Shown here in pieces: positions 34,896 to 48,200 of a stretch of DNA of 64,000 bases. Where the stretch lies: assembly GCA_023362775.1 (NCBI GenBank), contig JALMGJ010000018.1:21495105-21559104 (forward strand), given 5' to 3'. A program made the translations under genes and the position numbers. This DNA comes from Charina bottae. Lineage: Eukaryota > Chordata > Lepidosauria > Squamata > Charinaidae. The notes beneath the pieces were generated by a model. It was not told where the DNA came from. It made no database searches and saw only the letters and a list, made by a program, of their open reading frames with translations. Position 1 is the first letter of the stretch, and each line of letters starts with the position of its first letter.

Positions 34896-37608
34896 AATCT
34901 TCCTCTCACCAAAATATGCATGCAAATAAACACCGATTCATTTATAGAGTAACATTAAATTAAACAGCCTGGCTAATGACTTAACACCGATTATCGCCCC
35001 CCTGCATAATATTCACTTAGACACACCACTTTGGGAACCAAAGGCGGAAAACAAAATGTCACGCCCACTTTATTCCCATCATAACCTTATTGTCTTTCCA
35101 CAACACTTGGACTCAGTTCAAGAAACAGGTTGAAATTCACTCGATATTAGCTTGGCAACGCATCCTCTGTTTTTACACATACCCCCCTCTTGGTAGAGGT
35201 GTCTATTTGACAAGTGGCACCTTGTAATAAATGTGGCAGTGCCCTCTCAGCTCCGGAGCTCGTGCAGTGTCCTCTTCTGCTGTGAAAAGGTCCAGTTGCC
35301 TCCTGGAGACCCCCGAGGCTCATCTTCCTCAGACTGAACTTACCCCCTTCTTTATGATCTTCTACGCTCCTGGATACACCCACCAGCCTGAGTCCTCTTC
35401 CTGTTTTGTGCCAATCCCACCTCACCCAGTGTAAAATACTAGACCAGGTGGACTCAGCTGAACTCACTGCTCCAATGTTCTAGGGATGCTGCTCCTAGAC
35501 TCATGCTAGATGGACCTTCCATCCAGAGAGGGGCTTTCAGAGCATCAGGTTCCAGTTGGCTCTTCACTTCATACCTCATTAGTGCTCAAAAGCATCTGGA
35601 TGCCCACCATTAGAAACTCTTTGCCTGTTATCCAGTGAGATGGTCCCCATCTTCTTTGGAAGGAAATGGGTGTGTGTGCATCTCAACCAGAAGGACTGGA
35701 AGGCACTCCCCTTGCAAGATATCAAAAGCTTTATTTTTAGACCAGTAAGCAGGCATAAAGGAAATACATGCATGAATAAATAGCCTTTGGCCACTGGTTG
35801 GTTTGTGTCTTGGTGCTGCTGGCACATAAGGCCACTGTGGGCTTCTTCTGTGAGGACCCTCCTTTTAAATGGGGTTCTGCAGTTTACAATAGTAGTCACC
35901 TAATTTCCCATCATCTTGTATTAAAACCGTGGTGGGGAGGGAAAAGAAAAACATCCTGATTTGCAATTTATACCCAAGAGATCTTCTGAGAAATCTCTTG
36001 GAATTGGTGATAAGAAAATAGCATTAGGAAATCCTCATTTTCATTGAAGTTATTTTTGAATAGACATCAGAAAAATGTAGCTCAGAGCAAATATTTCAGC
36101 ATTTATCTACCAGTCCTATGGGTATGATCGCTTCTATGTTTAACCACAAATATTTAACCAGCTTGGAAAGCTGCAAAGAGAATTCCAAGAGGTGTAAAGT
36201 AATGCATTAGCAAGTAATACAAGTTTCCTCCATGGACACCCAAGGGAATACTAGCAGTTGCTTCTTGGCCACAAAGAAGGAGTGATGCTTCCCACCATGG
36301 AGAACATTGCAACTACAATGCACCCGGGATGTTGGGTTGGGAAGAATTGGGAAGATTTTTTTTTCCAAATTCTGTAGGTTCTGCACTAAAACCTTGGGGA
36401 AAAAATCCACACTTAAGAACAGCAAGTCCAGATCGTGGATTGGACAGGAAACACTGGTGTTCCGCATGTTGATGAAATGATGAAATGCCATGCGAGACAA
36501 TCTTCTTTGAATGATCTAAGCAGTGAGTGTTGGCCACGAGAGAAAAGACGTGGTGGCAGTAACTTTAGAAGGCCCAATCGTCATAAAAATCCTTGCAACT
36601 CTTTGGCATTTCCAAGAGCTACACATCCCGCAGGATTTTTAAAAGGGTAGGAGTGGAGAGGACCAACGTGATATGTTTGGACAAATTTGCATCCCTTGAT
36701 TGAGGAGGGAATGACCACCATGTAAAGGAGGTTTCATTCGGGGCAGAATCAGAATGTTGTTAGATGGAACTTTTGCTCTGCCCAAACCAGCTGGGAAGGA
36801 GGAGGAAGACGGCATTAGGAAGCCCTTCATTTTTAGGAATATAAATCCCACCTGTCAGAATCAAAGCACTTTCCAACTTGTGTAAGACTTACAGGTCCCT
36901 TGGCCAGGGGAACGCCAAAAACAGACCAACTAGGCCGTCTTGGTGGGAACAAAGCTGGAGAAAATGGAAGGGGGTGAGCTACGTAGTAATAAATGAAAAC
37001 GGAAGGGATAGGCATGGTAGGAGGGCCTAGTGGTAGGAGGCCATCCACCCTCACTCTTCTTGGAATACGCTTTGGAGAGAATTGGAGAGCCAAGTGCGTT
37101 CCAAAGCAGCCAGACGTTTTCCCCCTTGGTAAATTTTGATAAAATGCAATGCTTTTTCCCTTTCCCTGTTTTTTAACCGCATCCCAGATGGAAATGCAAA
37201 TGTTTCATTCATTTGCCTTTACTGAAATCCATACAGTGCAGAGTTCTCAGAATGAGCAGTCCCTCAACGATTTATTGTTTGTGGGCAGAAAGCAACAAGG
37301 AGAAATGACCGAGTCTGCAAATCAGAACAATATTGCTGTGTAAACACTGTACATTGTTTAAAAGAGGTGGATTCTTTCTTCTTGCTCTTTTCCATCCCAA
37401 ACTTCCTTTACCAGGAAAGACAAATAGTTGAAAAACTCCCAGGAAGAACTTGGAACTCAGTTGTTAGGAATTTCGAGAGGGGTAATGATTGGAACAATGA
37501 TTAAAATAGGAGAATCTGATGGAGGACCAAGGGCTGAATGGACGACCTTGGCTGGACATTATAGCTTTTAAATAGCTGAAGGTCTGTCATTCATAGAGTT
37601 CGGACTTA
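34894..37608. other. Non-coding, nothing recognised
   Basis: About 2.7 kb between the GT array and the telomeric array, without a recognisable element. Confidence 0.5.
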
Positions 37609-37716
37609 CCCTGACCCTGACCCTGACCCTGACCCTGACCCTAACCCTAACCCTAACCCTAACCCTAACCCTAACCCTAACCCTAACCCTAACCCTAACC
37701 CTAACCCTAACCCTAA
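37609..37716. repeat. Interstitial telomeric array: 5 CCCTGA + 13 CCCTAA
   Basis: Eighteen hexamers without interruption. The first five are CCCTGA and the remaining thirteen are perfect CCCTAA (vertebrate telomere C-strand). Ordinary sequence continues on both sides, so it is not a chromosome end. Confidence 0.98.
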
Positions 37717-39081
37717 CCCACCACTGTAACCATCCCCAAATAAGGCCAGGTGAGGAAATCCCTCCATCTGAATTTTTAGAGGCATGTACTCTATCCACAT
37801 TTTTAGAAGCATCAGAGGATGCATGCATGATACATTTTACATATTTCCTAATTCTGCACTACAGTTAAAAAAATATGCAGAAAATATCTGGGGAAATCAT
37901 GCAGAAAACTTAATAAGGTTTCTAATATTAGAGAAGCTTTTGGTACAAGACATGCATGCAAAAACCCATACGTTAGGAAGAGTGCCCACAAGGTGTATGC
38001 AAGTTTTTCTACGAAATTTTGCACATGTCTGCAAAAGTGAGGTTGGAGAGGTTTGCCCATCCCTTGTACAAAGATGATATATAAAAGATTGGTTGCATTT
38101 TCCCTATGCCTGTAAGTAGGTTAAGTCTTAAGAAATGAGTTCATAAAATTCATTTGCTGCTTTTAATGGGTAGAAATTGATATAATCTTTCACAATCCTT
38201 TAATTGATCCAGGGGGACTTCTAGATAAGCACCCCACAAAGAGCTGAGGAGAGCCTTGTTCAACAAAGAGAGCTTTGAGCAGATGATTCCCTGCCCCCAC
38301 GCCTGCCCTGTTTTGAAAAGGCTAATAATTTCAGTGGCTTTCCAGCTTAATGAAAGCCAAGCTTCCATCCCTAATTAATATGAGCTGCTTGCTAGTTTGG
38401 AATCAAACATTTTGACGTGGAAGGTTAGCTTTGTAGACACCTGTTAGTCTGCATTTTAATCAAAGCCCACTCTGCTCTACTCAAAGGGGTTGGGGCATCC
38501 GGACAGCTCTGCTCCGTCTCTCAGATTCCATCCACAGAGATGCAAAACTCCTTTTAGATTGTTATGGTGGGCTACAATTGCCCCAAAGCACCCTTTTCAC
38601 GAGACCGTGTTCAACCTCGGGAGAGTCTACAAACTGTTTGAATTTCTAAACGATCTTGAGGTAAGAAGCCAAATGGGCAAGAAAGAACACATCAACAGGG
38701 AAAAGCGTGTGGCTGTTGTGTGGCTAAGGCTCTCTCAATCAGGCAATGGAAATGCGGCGGGCCGTGGGAAGGCGACGGAGTGACAGGAACAGGAAGGACT
38801 CCGCAGAAGGCATCATTCTGGGTTGAGGGAGGACCAGCCCTGGTGGATTTTCTGGATGGCTCACTCCCCAGAACCAGCCAACAGAGGGCAGCAGCACCCT
38901 AGTTTTTGACTCGGAGAAGATGTCCCTGTGGCTTCTGGATGTTCTCTGTGGCTTCTGGATTTCCTTGGGATGTTCTCTGATTTTATTCTGTCCCCTGCAG
39001 GAGACGGCCTGATAGGCTAGACGTCTAGCATGGGCTGATGAGATCGTTCTAACCATACAATCTGTTGATTTCCATTCATTT
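37717..39081. other. Non-coding, nothing recognised
   Basis: Unique-looking sequence on the far side of the telomeric array. A 97-codon plus frame at 38490-38783 has no family resemblance. Confidence 0.5.
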
Positions 39082-39382
39082 TCGAATCCCTAGCCCCGCG
39101 TGACGGAGTGAGCTCCCGCACTCGCCCCAGCTCCTGCCAACCTAGCAATTCGAAAGCATGCAGATGCAAGTAGATATTCATCTACTTGCATTTGCATGCT
39201 TTCGAATTGCTAGGTACCACTTCGGTGGGTAGGTAACAGCGTTCCACGCGCGTCATGCCGGCCACATGACCGCGGAAGCGTCTTCGGACAACACTGGCTC
39301 TTCGGCTAAGAAATGGAGATGAGCACCGGCCCCTAGTCGGACACGACTGCACAGATGTGTGGGGGGAACCTTTACCTTTTTA
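39082..39382 (+). mobile_element. tRNA-derived SINE, 5'-truncated, with internal inverted duplication
   Basis: It starts at the B box (TTCGAATCCCTAGCCCCG) and runs to GGGGGGAACCTTTACC. A 35-nt segment of the body is duplicated in inverted orientation at 39141-39214, which other copies lack. Confidence 0.9.
39141..39214. repeat. Palindrome with 35-nt arms and 4-nt spacer
   Basis: Left arm 39141-39175 and right arm 39180-39214 are reverse complements with a single mismatch (CAGATGC against CAAATGC); spacer ATTC. Confidence 0.96.
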
Positions 39383-40497
39383 GACTAACCCAACTCCTCT
39401 CCTACACGGTCCAAGGGAAGGAGAAATTCTCCAGCAGTTTCTCCAGGGCTGGACTCTACCGTAGTAGTGACGGGAGCGGCACAGCTGGAAAGCCTTCCGG
39501 GGCAGAGAGGTCTTCCCTGGGAGGGGATGAAAGGGTGGGAAGTCCAGAAGGCTGCAGTCCCTCCAGGAGCTATGCAAGAATAACCCAACCTTGTACCAAC
39601 TCCTCACTAAATAAGCGCAAGGATACTACATTCCCCCTGTACAAATGTCTCCCAGTTTCTCTTCTCCTTTGGAAGGAATGTCTAAAACCAACGAGCTTCC
39701 ATCCAATTAAATGCAAATTGCTTGGGGGGGAAAATGTAGAACATTTCATCTGCCTGGCACAACCCATAATATGCTCCAATGATGCTACAGGTCGAGGGTG
39801 CCCTCTAGGGGCCGAAACGCTTTCCCCAGACCTGTCAAAACTTTCTGCCTTTGGGAACAAGTTCCAGCCTGTGCCAATCCTGGAATTCTTGCACGTTCTC
39901 AGCCACGCAGGCGTTTCAGCAGAAGCTCGCTCTGGACCGGTTAGGTGACCTCAGGAGCCAGCCAGTGCGCCTGCCTGGCCCTTAGCTGGAGGTTTATTTT
40001 CGGTAGAGAAGGGTGGAATGGCATTAAAAGAGGCATCATCATTTCCGGACGGAGGGAGGGCAGTAAGAATTCACCCTGGGCTTTTACAAACTTAAGGCCC
40101 GGCTTTCTGAGAGCTGCGTCATTACCCCAAGGGAATGGGATATTAGGAACATTGCATATTTGGAAGGAGCGTTCAGACCCTGCAGGGTCAGGAATCTAAA
40201 GAAAGCCTCCCCCACCGGTGGCTCCACTGAAGGCAGCCCAGCGCCCCGCCTCCAGGTGTTAAATGCTCAGATTAACCTTTTAATCACTTCCTTGAACATT
40301 AAAGGTAGAAATTTAAGTGTCCGTGAGTGCTTTCATATAAAGGTAGTTCCTTTTCCTCCCTTGTTGTGTTATCCACAACTCTGCAGTCTGATTGCTGTTC
40401 CTGCCCCCTCCCGCAAAAGAAAACATTGGAAATTCAGTCTTGCAGAGTGGCAAGATGGAAAAGAAGCTTAAACAAAAAAAAAAAAACAACCTTGCAT

Positions 40498-40503
40498 TTT
40501 ATT
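40498..40503 (-). terminator. Candidate distal poly(A) signal AATAAA for SLC6A14
   Basis: AATAAA on the minus strand is followed within 25 nt by a run of T. This is an alternative 3' end for the gene. Confidence 0.35.
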
Positions 40504-40642
40504 GATTGAAGGCAGCAATATATCAGCGTCAACAAGCAAGAAAAAAACAAATCGCAGTATGAAAAGGGCCCGGGACAAATAGCACCCCCATGGCCACGGG
40601 GTGGGTCACCAGGGCGGAGGCCTCTTTTCCTGGGCCACTGGT

Positions 40643-40686
40643 CATCCATCCATCCATCCATCCATCCATCCATCCATCCATCCATC
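40643..40686 (+). repeat. (ATCC)n microsatellite
   Basis: Eleven ATCC units. Confidence 0.97.
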
Positions 40687-41305
40687 CTGTCTTTCACACA
40701 GCCCATGGACCTACTGGAGATATGTGGAAGCCTCCAGCTAATCCAAGAAACGCTGAAATGCAGGACGGGTGGGGGGGATCGAAGCGTTACCAGCGGTGGG
40801 CCTTGGAGAAGAAGGCGGCTGCACTTCAGGGGTCTGGCGAGAAGCGTTTCTTGACCCACTTTTGTACACCATCAGAGAAACTGCTCATTGTGAAGGACCC
40901 CCTGTGATTGCGCAAGAGGAAGGATGTCACCCTCCACCTGAATTAATAAGAAAGAATTGGGGTGCTTCCACCAGCCCCCCATTGCAGCTCCGTTTGCTCC
41001 CCCAATAACTGGCCCACCAGACCAGCACCAAACTCAGTGCCTGGCGTTGGAGCTGCTGCATGGAGTGATAAAACGGACCGGTTCTCTACGACCAGCAGCT
41101 CTTGGAAACAGCACGCAGGCAGTTTGCTTTTTTGTCCATTCTCACGAAAAAGAGGGCCTCTCGTGCCCTGGATGAGTGCAGAACACAGTGGCATGTATTA
41201 GGCATACTGGAAGGATGAGACTCAAGATGGGGAAAGAAGAGATCTCGCTTGAGCAGAATGGACAAATCAGAAGATCTTCACGAAACCAAAGTCAGGACAG
41301 ATTAG

Positions 41306-41311
41306 TTTATT
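41306..41311 (-). terminator. Candidate proximal poly(A) signal AATAAA for SLC6A14
   Basis: This is the first AATAAA after the stop codon on the minus strand. The downstream region (41240-41300, read on minus) is T- and TG-containing. Confidence 0.4.
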
Positions 41312-42116
41312 AGCTGGCCAGCCAATGCTCTGCACCAGCTGAGAACAGTCAGGACTACAGGCCCAGCCTGGCGTACCGGATGCGGGTTCCGCTTCTGTGA
41401 AATCTCCTTCTCTCTCTCTCTCTCTCTTTCTCTCAATCTCAAAGCCAAGTTTCTAGCCCTTATGGCCATGGAGATGTGCTTGAAAACAAACAAGAAATGT
41501 CTGCCAGCTGCTGGGGGGGAGAGAGGTTTTCAGAAATTTCCCTCAGTTATAGCAAAACAAAAATAAATTACATCCCAAATAAAATTCACAGAATAAATTA
41601 CGCAAATAAAATGCTAGGTGCAGAATATCTCTCTCCCACACACACACACACACACGTGTGCGCACATCCAGAGTGTCGCGCGGCTATCCTAGCCACGTTG
41701 GCACAGAAGTGCATCTCACTGAATTATGACAGGCTTCACATCCCAGGAAGTGTGCAAAGGACCCCCGTCTTAGGCACTTAGATGAGCCTCACAGTATCGC
41801 CGAAGCGTGTGTTCTTCGTCGCCACACCCTGCAACATAGGCTGCTCCTTCTTTTCCAGACGAGGGGCTTAGGATTTTGCTGGCTCTTTCCAGGCAGGGCC
41901 TGCCGGGGCAGGGGCTTGGACCCACCGCCTCCAGGGATGGCCCTGAGCTGGGGGCTGCCCCCTCCCAGCTTAGCAGAACGGGCCTCCGGGCGCTGCCGGG
42001 GGTCCCAGCGGTGGCTCTTTGGCAGATTGTGCAAGTCCTCGGAATCAACCGCGCGGCGCTCCTTCGGCACCCGATTTCCCCCCCCCCCCAACTTCGTCCC
42101 AGCCTCGCCTCCCTCT
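41306..42116 (-). other. SLC6A14: Probable SLC6A14 3' UTR ending at the first AATAAA
   Basis: The first minus-strand AATAAA below the stop codon is at 41306-41311, giving a UTR of about 0.8 kb. A second AATAAA at 40498-40503 is followed on the minus strand by a long T-rich run (near 40475-40490), a good downstream element, so a UTR of about 1.6 kb is equally possible. Plus-strand (CT)n at 41410-41434 and (CA)n at 41636-41655 lie in this area. Only RNA evidence can decide. Confidence 0.45.
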
Positions 42117-42266
42117 TCATTCCAGCTTGCGGATGTAGCCGTACACGGTGGAGATCTCGATGTCCTCCTTCTTGACTGGGTCCACCATGTCCTTGTACCT
42201 TTCTCCACGGTGGCACTTCAGGGCCGGCCCCCAGGTGGGTTTGGGCTTGCAGCAGATGACAATGCG
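42117..42266 (-). CDS. SLC6A14: SLC6A14 coding exon 14 (cytosolic C-terminus, stop)
   Basis: The acceptor is CCTTTCAG. It encodes 49 residues, [21 protein letters not shown] then [18 protein letters not shown] and a terminal YGYIRKLE, followed by TGA at 42117-42119. The [11 protein letters not shown] segment is characteristic of this transporter's tail. Confidence 0.93.
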   Translation of the reverse strand, partial: RIVICCKPKPTWGPALKCHRGERYKDMVDPVKKEDIEISTVYGYIRKLE

Positions 42267-45200
42267 CTGAAAGGAGGAGGAGGAGGAGGAGAGGGTGGGT
42301 CTCGGTTAGCTGTGCTGAAAATGGGGGGGGGGTCTTCTCCGAGGGGTTTGGGGTCCTGCTTGTTTCCTGGGGGAGCCGCCCTCTGCCTCGCCTTCCCGCC
42401 CGGCAGCACTCACCTGCCACAAGTTGCCTTTCGCCTTGATGATCTTGTAGATGGCCACCACCGGGATCCAAATAAGGCAGAACATGATCATGCACCAGCC
42501 GATGGCAGATCCCCACCCCGGGTATTCTTTTTTGCCAAACTTGGGGGGTGCAAAAGTGATCAGGGACCAAACCAAGATGGCCTGTTTTAGAGAAAGAAGA
42601 GAGAGAGAGAAATGAGTCAGAACAGCACGGAGAGAGGTTGTGCGGAGCAAAGGACGCTTCTCTTCCAGATGCATTGGACTCCAATCACCATCATCCTTAG
42701 CCAGCGTCTCTTCTACAAGGCATTCTGCTTCCCTGATGGGAAAAAAAAAAAAAGCCCACAGGAGCCACAATCTGCCAGCTTTGCCTTTTGAACTGGCCAC
42801 TTGGATGTGGGAAGAAGCAGATAACAGCCCAGTTTATCAGCGCCTTAAGGCCTATCCTGCTGAAATTCAGATCTTAACTGCTTCCTCTTTTTCTTGGGTG
42901 GGGAGGCAAGCAGGTAGCTTTTCCTCTGCAAACTTGGCCAGCAGTCCCCTGTGTATTTGCTGAACCTTACATGGCCTGGGATTGTGGTTTTCAGAGAATA
43001 AACACCCCCAGCAAAGGGACAGCCTACCTTGGCATGCAGAGAATGGCCTATTGGACTTTTTGTTCTCGACTGAAATTTGCCGAGCATCAAAAACAAAACA
43101 TTCTGTGGACTTAGGGGGTGGGGGGAGGGCATCCAGCAGGGTCCGAGATAGCTGTTCATTCTTTCTTCGAGGAGAGCCACAGAGTGCTCCAGAAGTGCTC
43201 CAACCTTCTAGGGGGAGGAACTTCATAGCGGGATTGATAACAATAGGCAGAGATTATTCTCTCTTGCCCAGCGCTCAAGGCCTTTTGTTCTTTCAATCTT
43301 GCCAACCTTGGTTTCCTTCCAAGCCTGCTGGTCATGGATAGTTTTGTTTCGCTTAAAAAATTATTGGCACTCAGAGAACAATGTACTTAAGAGGAACAGG
43401 AGCTGCTGTTTTCTTTGAAGGTATGTAGTTTTATCAGAATAACAGGCCTTCCAACCAAGTTGCAGCTCCACGGGTGTCTCTGGACTTTCCAAAGCTTCCC
43501 CACCCAAAGCAACTGAAATCAATGGGCTACTTACGAGCAAGAGGCAAGGTGTGATGAAGAACCAGCAGGCTCTCCACCACAGCCAGAAGAGGAAGCTTTT
43601 CTTCCCAATCATCATCTCGATGTCTTCAATAAATCGGTTTCCTCCTGCAGAAAACAGCCGCACGTGGGGTTAGTGCCGCGTCTACTGCGTCTGTGAACAG
43701 CCTTGGCAGCAGGGCATTTCCCCATAGTTATGCCCTGCATGGGTTTAACTCATTTTGCCCGATGCCTGGCCAAAAATGAGTTGTGCCTCTCTAACATTGG
43801 GGTTTGGGCTCAAGAATTACCCTCCGTGGGACAGAAAAACCCGTTTGCTTTGGATAATCTTTCCCACATTGGATGTCTCCCGAGCTGTTAACTTCAACCT
43901 CCACATCTGCAGGACGTCCCACCAGAAAAGCTTGGAGCTGAGTCTCGGGAGGAAAAGGAGCTTCCTTTTGCCTGCTGCCTGGTTTAAACCTGGGATGTTT
44001 CCCCTTTGTTTTATTTCTTTTTGCAGCAAAGGAATTGCTCTACCAAGTGTCACCTCCAAGGATGGCTGGCCCTGGATGGAAGCATTTCAGAAACTCTGCA
44101 TTTGAAGTGAACATGATGCTCGTCCTGCTCCTCAAGAAGAGTTTGGATGGGGATGACATGAGGCTAAAAGCCCAACTTCCCTCCGCGTGTTGGGGTGGTA
44201 GGAGAATTGGGGGGGTTGGAGGATATCCCGGCCAATACTTACCATAAATCCAGCAAATCCCCACCAGTTCCAGGACAGCTGCAAAGAGGATCCCCCAGCC
44301 TGCACAGAAATGGTCCACCAAGTTGACCCAGTAGATTCCTGCCTGTGGGAGCAGAGGAGGAAGAGGTGACGGGCTGTCCCTTGTCCCCAATGAGAGAACC
44401 CTCCGATTCTCCCTTGTAGGCTTCTGACGCCTCCGCGGAGGACGGTGGTGGAAGCAGCTGCCCCTTGAAAGCCCTGCTTGAGCGCCAGCCATACCTGGGT
44501 CACGCACACCAGCCCCAGCAGGAACAGCAGCAGGCACAACCCCATCGTCACGACAACCCTCATTTTCTTCATCACTGCAGGGTAGATATCCTGGATGGTG
44601 GTAGTGATGGTTTCTGCAGAACGAAGGGGGAGCATCATTAGTGTCTTCGGCGGGAGATGAGAAGGGAAGCAGGGCCATCCCACCGCTGCGGCTAGCTCCA
44701 TCCAGCTTTGTCTCCCTGAGCCGTGTCTAGATGGTTGTTATTTTAGGATGCATTTTAATTGGTTTTTCAGCTTGCTTTTTCCATCTTTCCCTTCCCTAGC
44801 ATGTCATTTAGATTGAATCTTGCAGAAAGAGACGGCTTTTTTCTACCGATTGTGCAAAACGACTACCTTCTATTCACTGAAATGTTATGGAATGCATAAA
44901 TGCAACGGCTCAATCTATTAAATATGGCAAGTCCTAAGGAAACAGGCTGGAAGAACATGTGATGCTCCATCAGCAGGGCATATAGTCCAGACCTCTGCCT
45001 GCTGACAAAGACGAAGCATCTGTCAGGGAGATAACTGGTGGAGAAGGAGGGGGCTCCCTCCAGGGGGATAAAGGCATGCGCAGTACTGAATCGCTTGGCT
45101 TTCCTCCCAAGAGGCTAAAGAAGGCCCCGCCCTGATTTCTTGGGCCCTTTCTCTGAGCATTACTAGTTCGTTTTAGTTTAGCTGGATTCTGTCGAGTAGA

Positions 45201-48200
45201 GTAGGACAATAAAGCACAAGAGCCTCAACTCCAAGTCTCAGCGTGTTCCTTCACTCGAAGTCAGGACAGCATCACCGCATGGGGAGGTGGGCTCCCTTTG
45301 TCTTAACTGAGACTCACCGATGGTGGCAAACTGGGAATCAAGACCCAGGAGGAGGAGCATGAAGAAGAACAAAAAGGACCACAGAGGAGCCACTGGCAGC
45401 TGGGAAAGGGCCTCAGGGTAGGCCACAAAGGCCAAGTCAAATCCTGCAAGGGAGCAAAATCAGGGATACCGTCAGGAAACACGATTTCTCAGTGAAGCAG
45501 AGGCCAAGCGTAGAGATCTCTGTGAACAGCCAGGAGCCAGCAGAGGTCAGTGACAGCACCTCTCTGTGACGGTGGAGGTGCCCTTCAGGTGTGTTTGGGT
45601 TCAGCTCTCAACTCCAGCCCGTTTGGCAGAAATTGGAGGTGAACCTAGGAGAGCTCAAGACCAACACAGAGAGAAGCCAGCTGAGTGGAGAAGGTCACGT
45701 TGAGCGCAATGATCTAAGTGTGACATCAAACTTGAAGGGTACAAAGCATCATCCTGGATTACATCTGCTCCAGCCTCTGGTTTCCCAGCGTGGCCAGAAA
45801 TTCACACAAGCAGAGCGTGACCGCAAACCCCATGCTGGCTATTGAGTCTGGTGCAAATATTCAATCTGACTGATTGGACAATTTGATTCAGACTTCTGAA
45901 AACAATCTTAGCTCCAGCTTGAAGGGCCAAAGCTAATCAGAAGCTCCCAGATTTCTTTGGAAAAGTCTGGACTCAGTTTGGAGATTCGGAAAGCGCCTTT
46001 CTATTGTTTGCACACAGAGCATCCAGAACAAGCACAGCAGGGTTTTTTTTTTTAAATTCATTTGAAAATCGGAATCGGCTCAATCAGTTTGAAATTCAGA
46101 TAATATCTAGCCTGATTTCCACTCATCTATTTTGATCTCTCCCCCAGGAACTGAGACTGAAAACCATCTTGCAAAACCACCTTGATTTTCAGAGGTGTCT
46201 TCAGGGAGGGTCATGGAGCAAATGTTGAAAGCAAAATTGCCCGTTGCATGGGCATCATGACGCTGGAGGCATATAAGAAAGGGGCAGGGCTTGTCTTGTG
46301 ATGACAGAACGCAGCTTTCCTCATGTGGCTCCTGCAGAACCCTCTGTGGCTGCTTCCCATTTTAGGTTGCCTTCCAGTTTGAGAGACACAAAGGGGTTCT
46401 TCACTATGGGGTGTGAATTCCCGCCCTTAATCTATTCCACCACATTCAGTCCCTACCAGTTGAGGCCAGCAGCCTACAACGGATTCAGTGGCCTAACAGT
46501 CAAGCTCACCTGATTCTACGACCTCTGAGACTTTCTTATCTGCCATGAACGCCATGTGTCCCAAGATGGAGAAGATTGCGAAGCCGGCAAAGACGCTGGT
46601 GAGGCAGTTGGTCACGCAGACGAAAATGGCGTCACCGTAGCAATTATTGTGGAATTTGTTGTAGGACGAGAGGGCAACCAGCCCACCCCAGGCAACAGAG
46701 AGCGAGAAAAAGATCTGTGTGGCTGCATCTTTCCATACCTTGAAAAAGGAAGAGGAAGAAATAAAGGGTTTTAAGTCGCTTTTGCAATCCCTTCTACTTA
46801 ACCGTGGATGTGTGTGTGTGTGTGTGTGTCACATAAGCAGTTATAAATAATATAATCAGAGTTTGTTTTGATAGAGCTCTTTTCCTATTGGGTCATAGCA
46901 TTTAACGTACACCGTTAAGGCGTTGATTCTTACAGCAAGCCACTCCGCTAGTAGGATATGCTCTTGGTGACGTCATGCAGGCTTCCATATGGCAAAAGCA
47001 TGAAAGTGGTCTTCCACTATTTCATTCCAGGGCTTTGCGTTGTTTTTCCACTTCCCAGTTGGGCTTTCAGTGCATGGACTTCCTTCTTGTCTCCCATCCA
47101 AGTATTACTCCAGCCTCAACCCGTTTAGCTTCTAAGGTCAACTGAGTGCTGCCTCCTGGCAAGCCAACCCTGTTTTTCTGAAATTACAGCCTAGGATGAG
47201 GGTTGAAGAACTTTGCATATCTGTCTTTGGCAGGAGCTCACACACACACACACACACACACAAATCCCTCAATGTCCAGTGCAGCGGCCCTCGGCCTGCC
47301 CTCCGTGGGCTGGGTCGTACCCACCTCTGCCTCCATCAGCTTGGTGAAATTGGACTGGCTCCCAATGTAGTACTCGATGCCATCGCGGGCACCTTCCAAG
47401 GTGACTCCTCGCACCAACAATATAATCAGGACAACGTAAGGGAAGATGGCTGTGAAGTAGACAACCTGCAAGGGCAAAGGGAATCGGTTCAGAAACAGGC
47501 CAGCCACAAGCTTTGCGAAAGACGGATGGAATTGGCTTTCTTTCTTTCTTAACCTACATCGACGACAAGGGAGTTCACAGATTCAGATACAGGCCACGCT
47601 GGAGAGTCTGATCTTCGCAGAATGCCGTGGCGTCTCTCTGGGTCTCTTCACCCACAACTCTTTGTCCCCAAATACAGCCCTCCCAACGTGGGTCAAAACC
47701 TGCAAGACGCTGAGTGGGGCTTGGATTGCAACGACGGACCTGCCACCTTGCAGATTACAAGGGGACACCTGCCTGCTGTTTGATCCTTCCTTACTGAGGA
47801 TCCACGGGATGCAACCGGAGATATTTCCAAGCAGGACACGGGACCTGCCTCTAAGCTGTGTCTGCAACGCTGATGTCCGAAGCACGAGCTTCTCTTTTGC
47901 GCTGTGACTGTGACAACATCAGCATGTGCCATCCATTTCTCTCCCCCCCCCCTCTCATTCTCCAGGCCAGTGTTTCTCAACCGTGGCAACTTTAAGATAT
48001 GTGAACGTCAACTCCCAGAATTCCCATGGCTGGCTGGGGAATTTTGGGAGTTGAAGCCCACATATCTTAAGGTTGCCAAGGCTGAGAAACACTGCTCCAG
48101 ACACTCCTAGAGATAATATTCTACAGAAAACTAAGTCCTTTTAGTGAGCTTGGGATCTCCTCCAGAAAAGATCACTCGATCAAGTGGCCATCCCATAGCA

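Noticed and set aside
37609..37716. Chromosome end (telomere)
   Set aside because: Only 18 hexamers, with complex sequence on both sides.
1..41300. A second gene such as a synteny neighbour of SLC6A14
   Set aside because: No single-exon receptor-sized frame and no exon with family motifs and splice sites was found; small exons of a poorly conserved gene cannot be excluded.
41770..42684. 304-codon minus-strand open frame
   Set aside because: It runs through exon 14, intron 13 and exon 13 of SLC6A14 in a different frame; the spliced frame carries the family motifs.
47085..47165. Functional 5S rRNA gene
   Set aside because: About 80 bp, diverged, and continues into SINE-like sequence.
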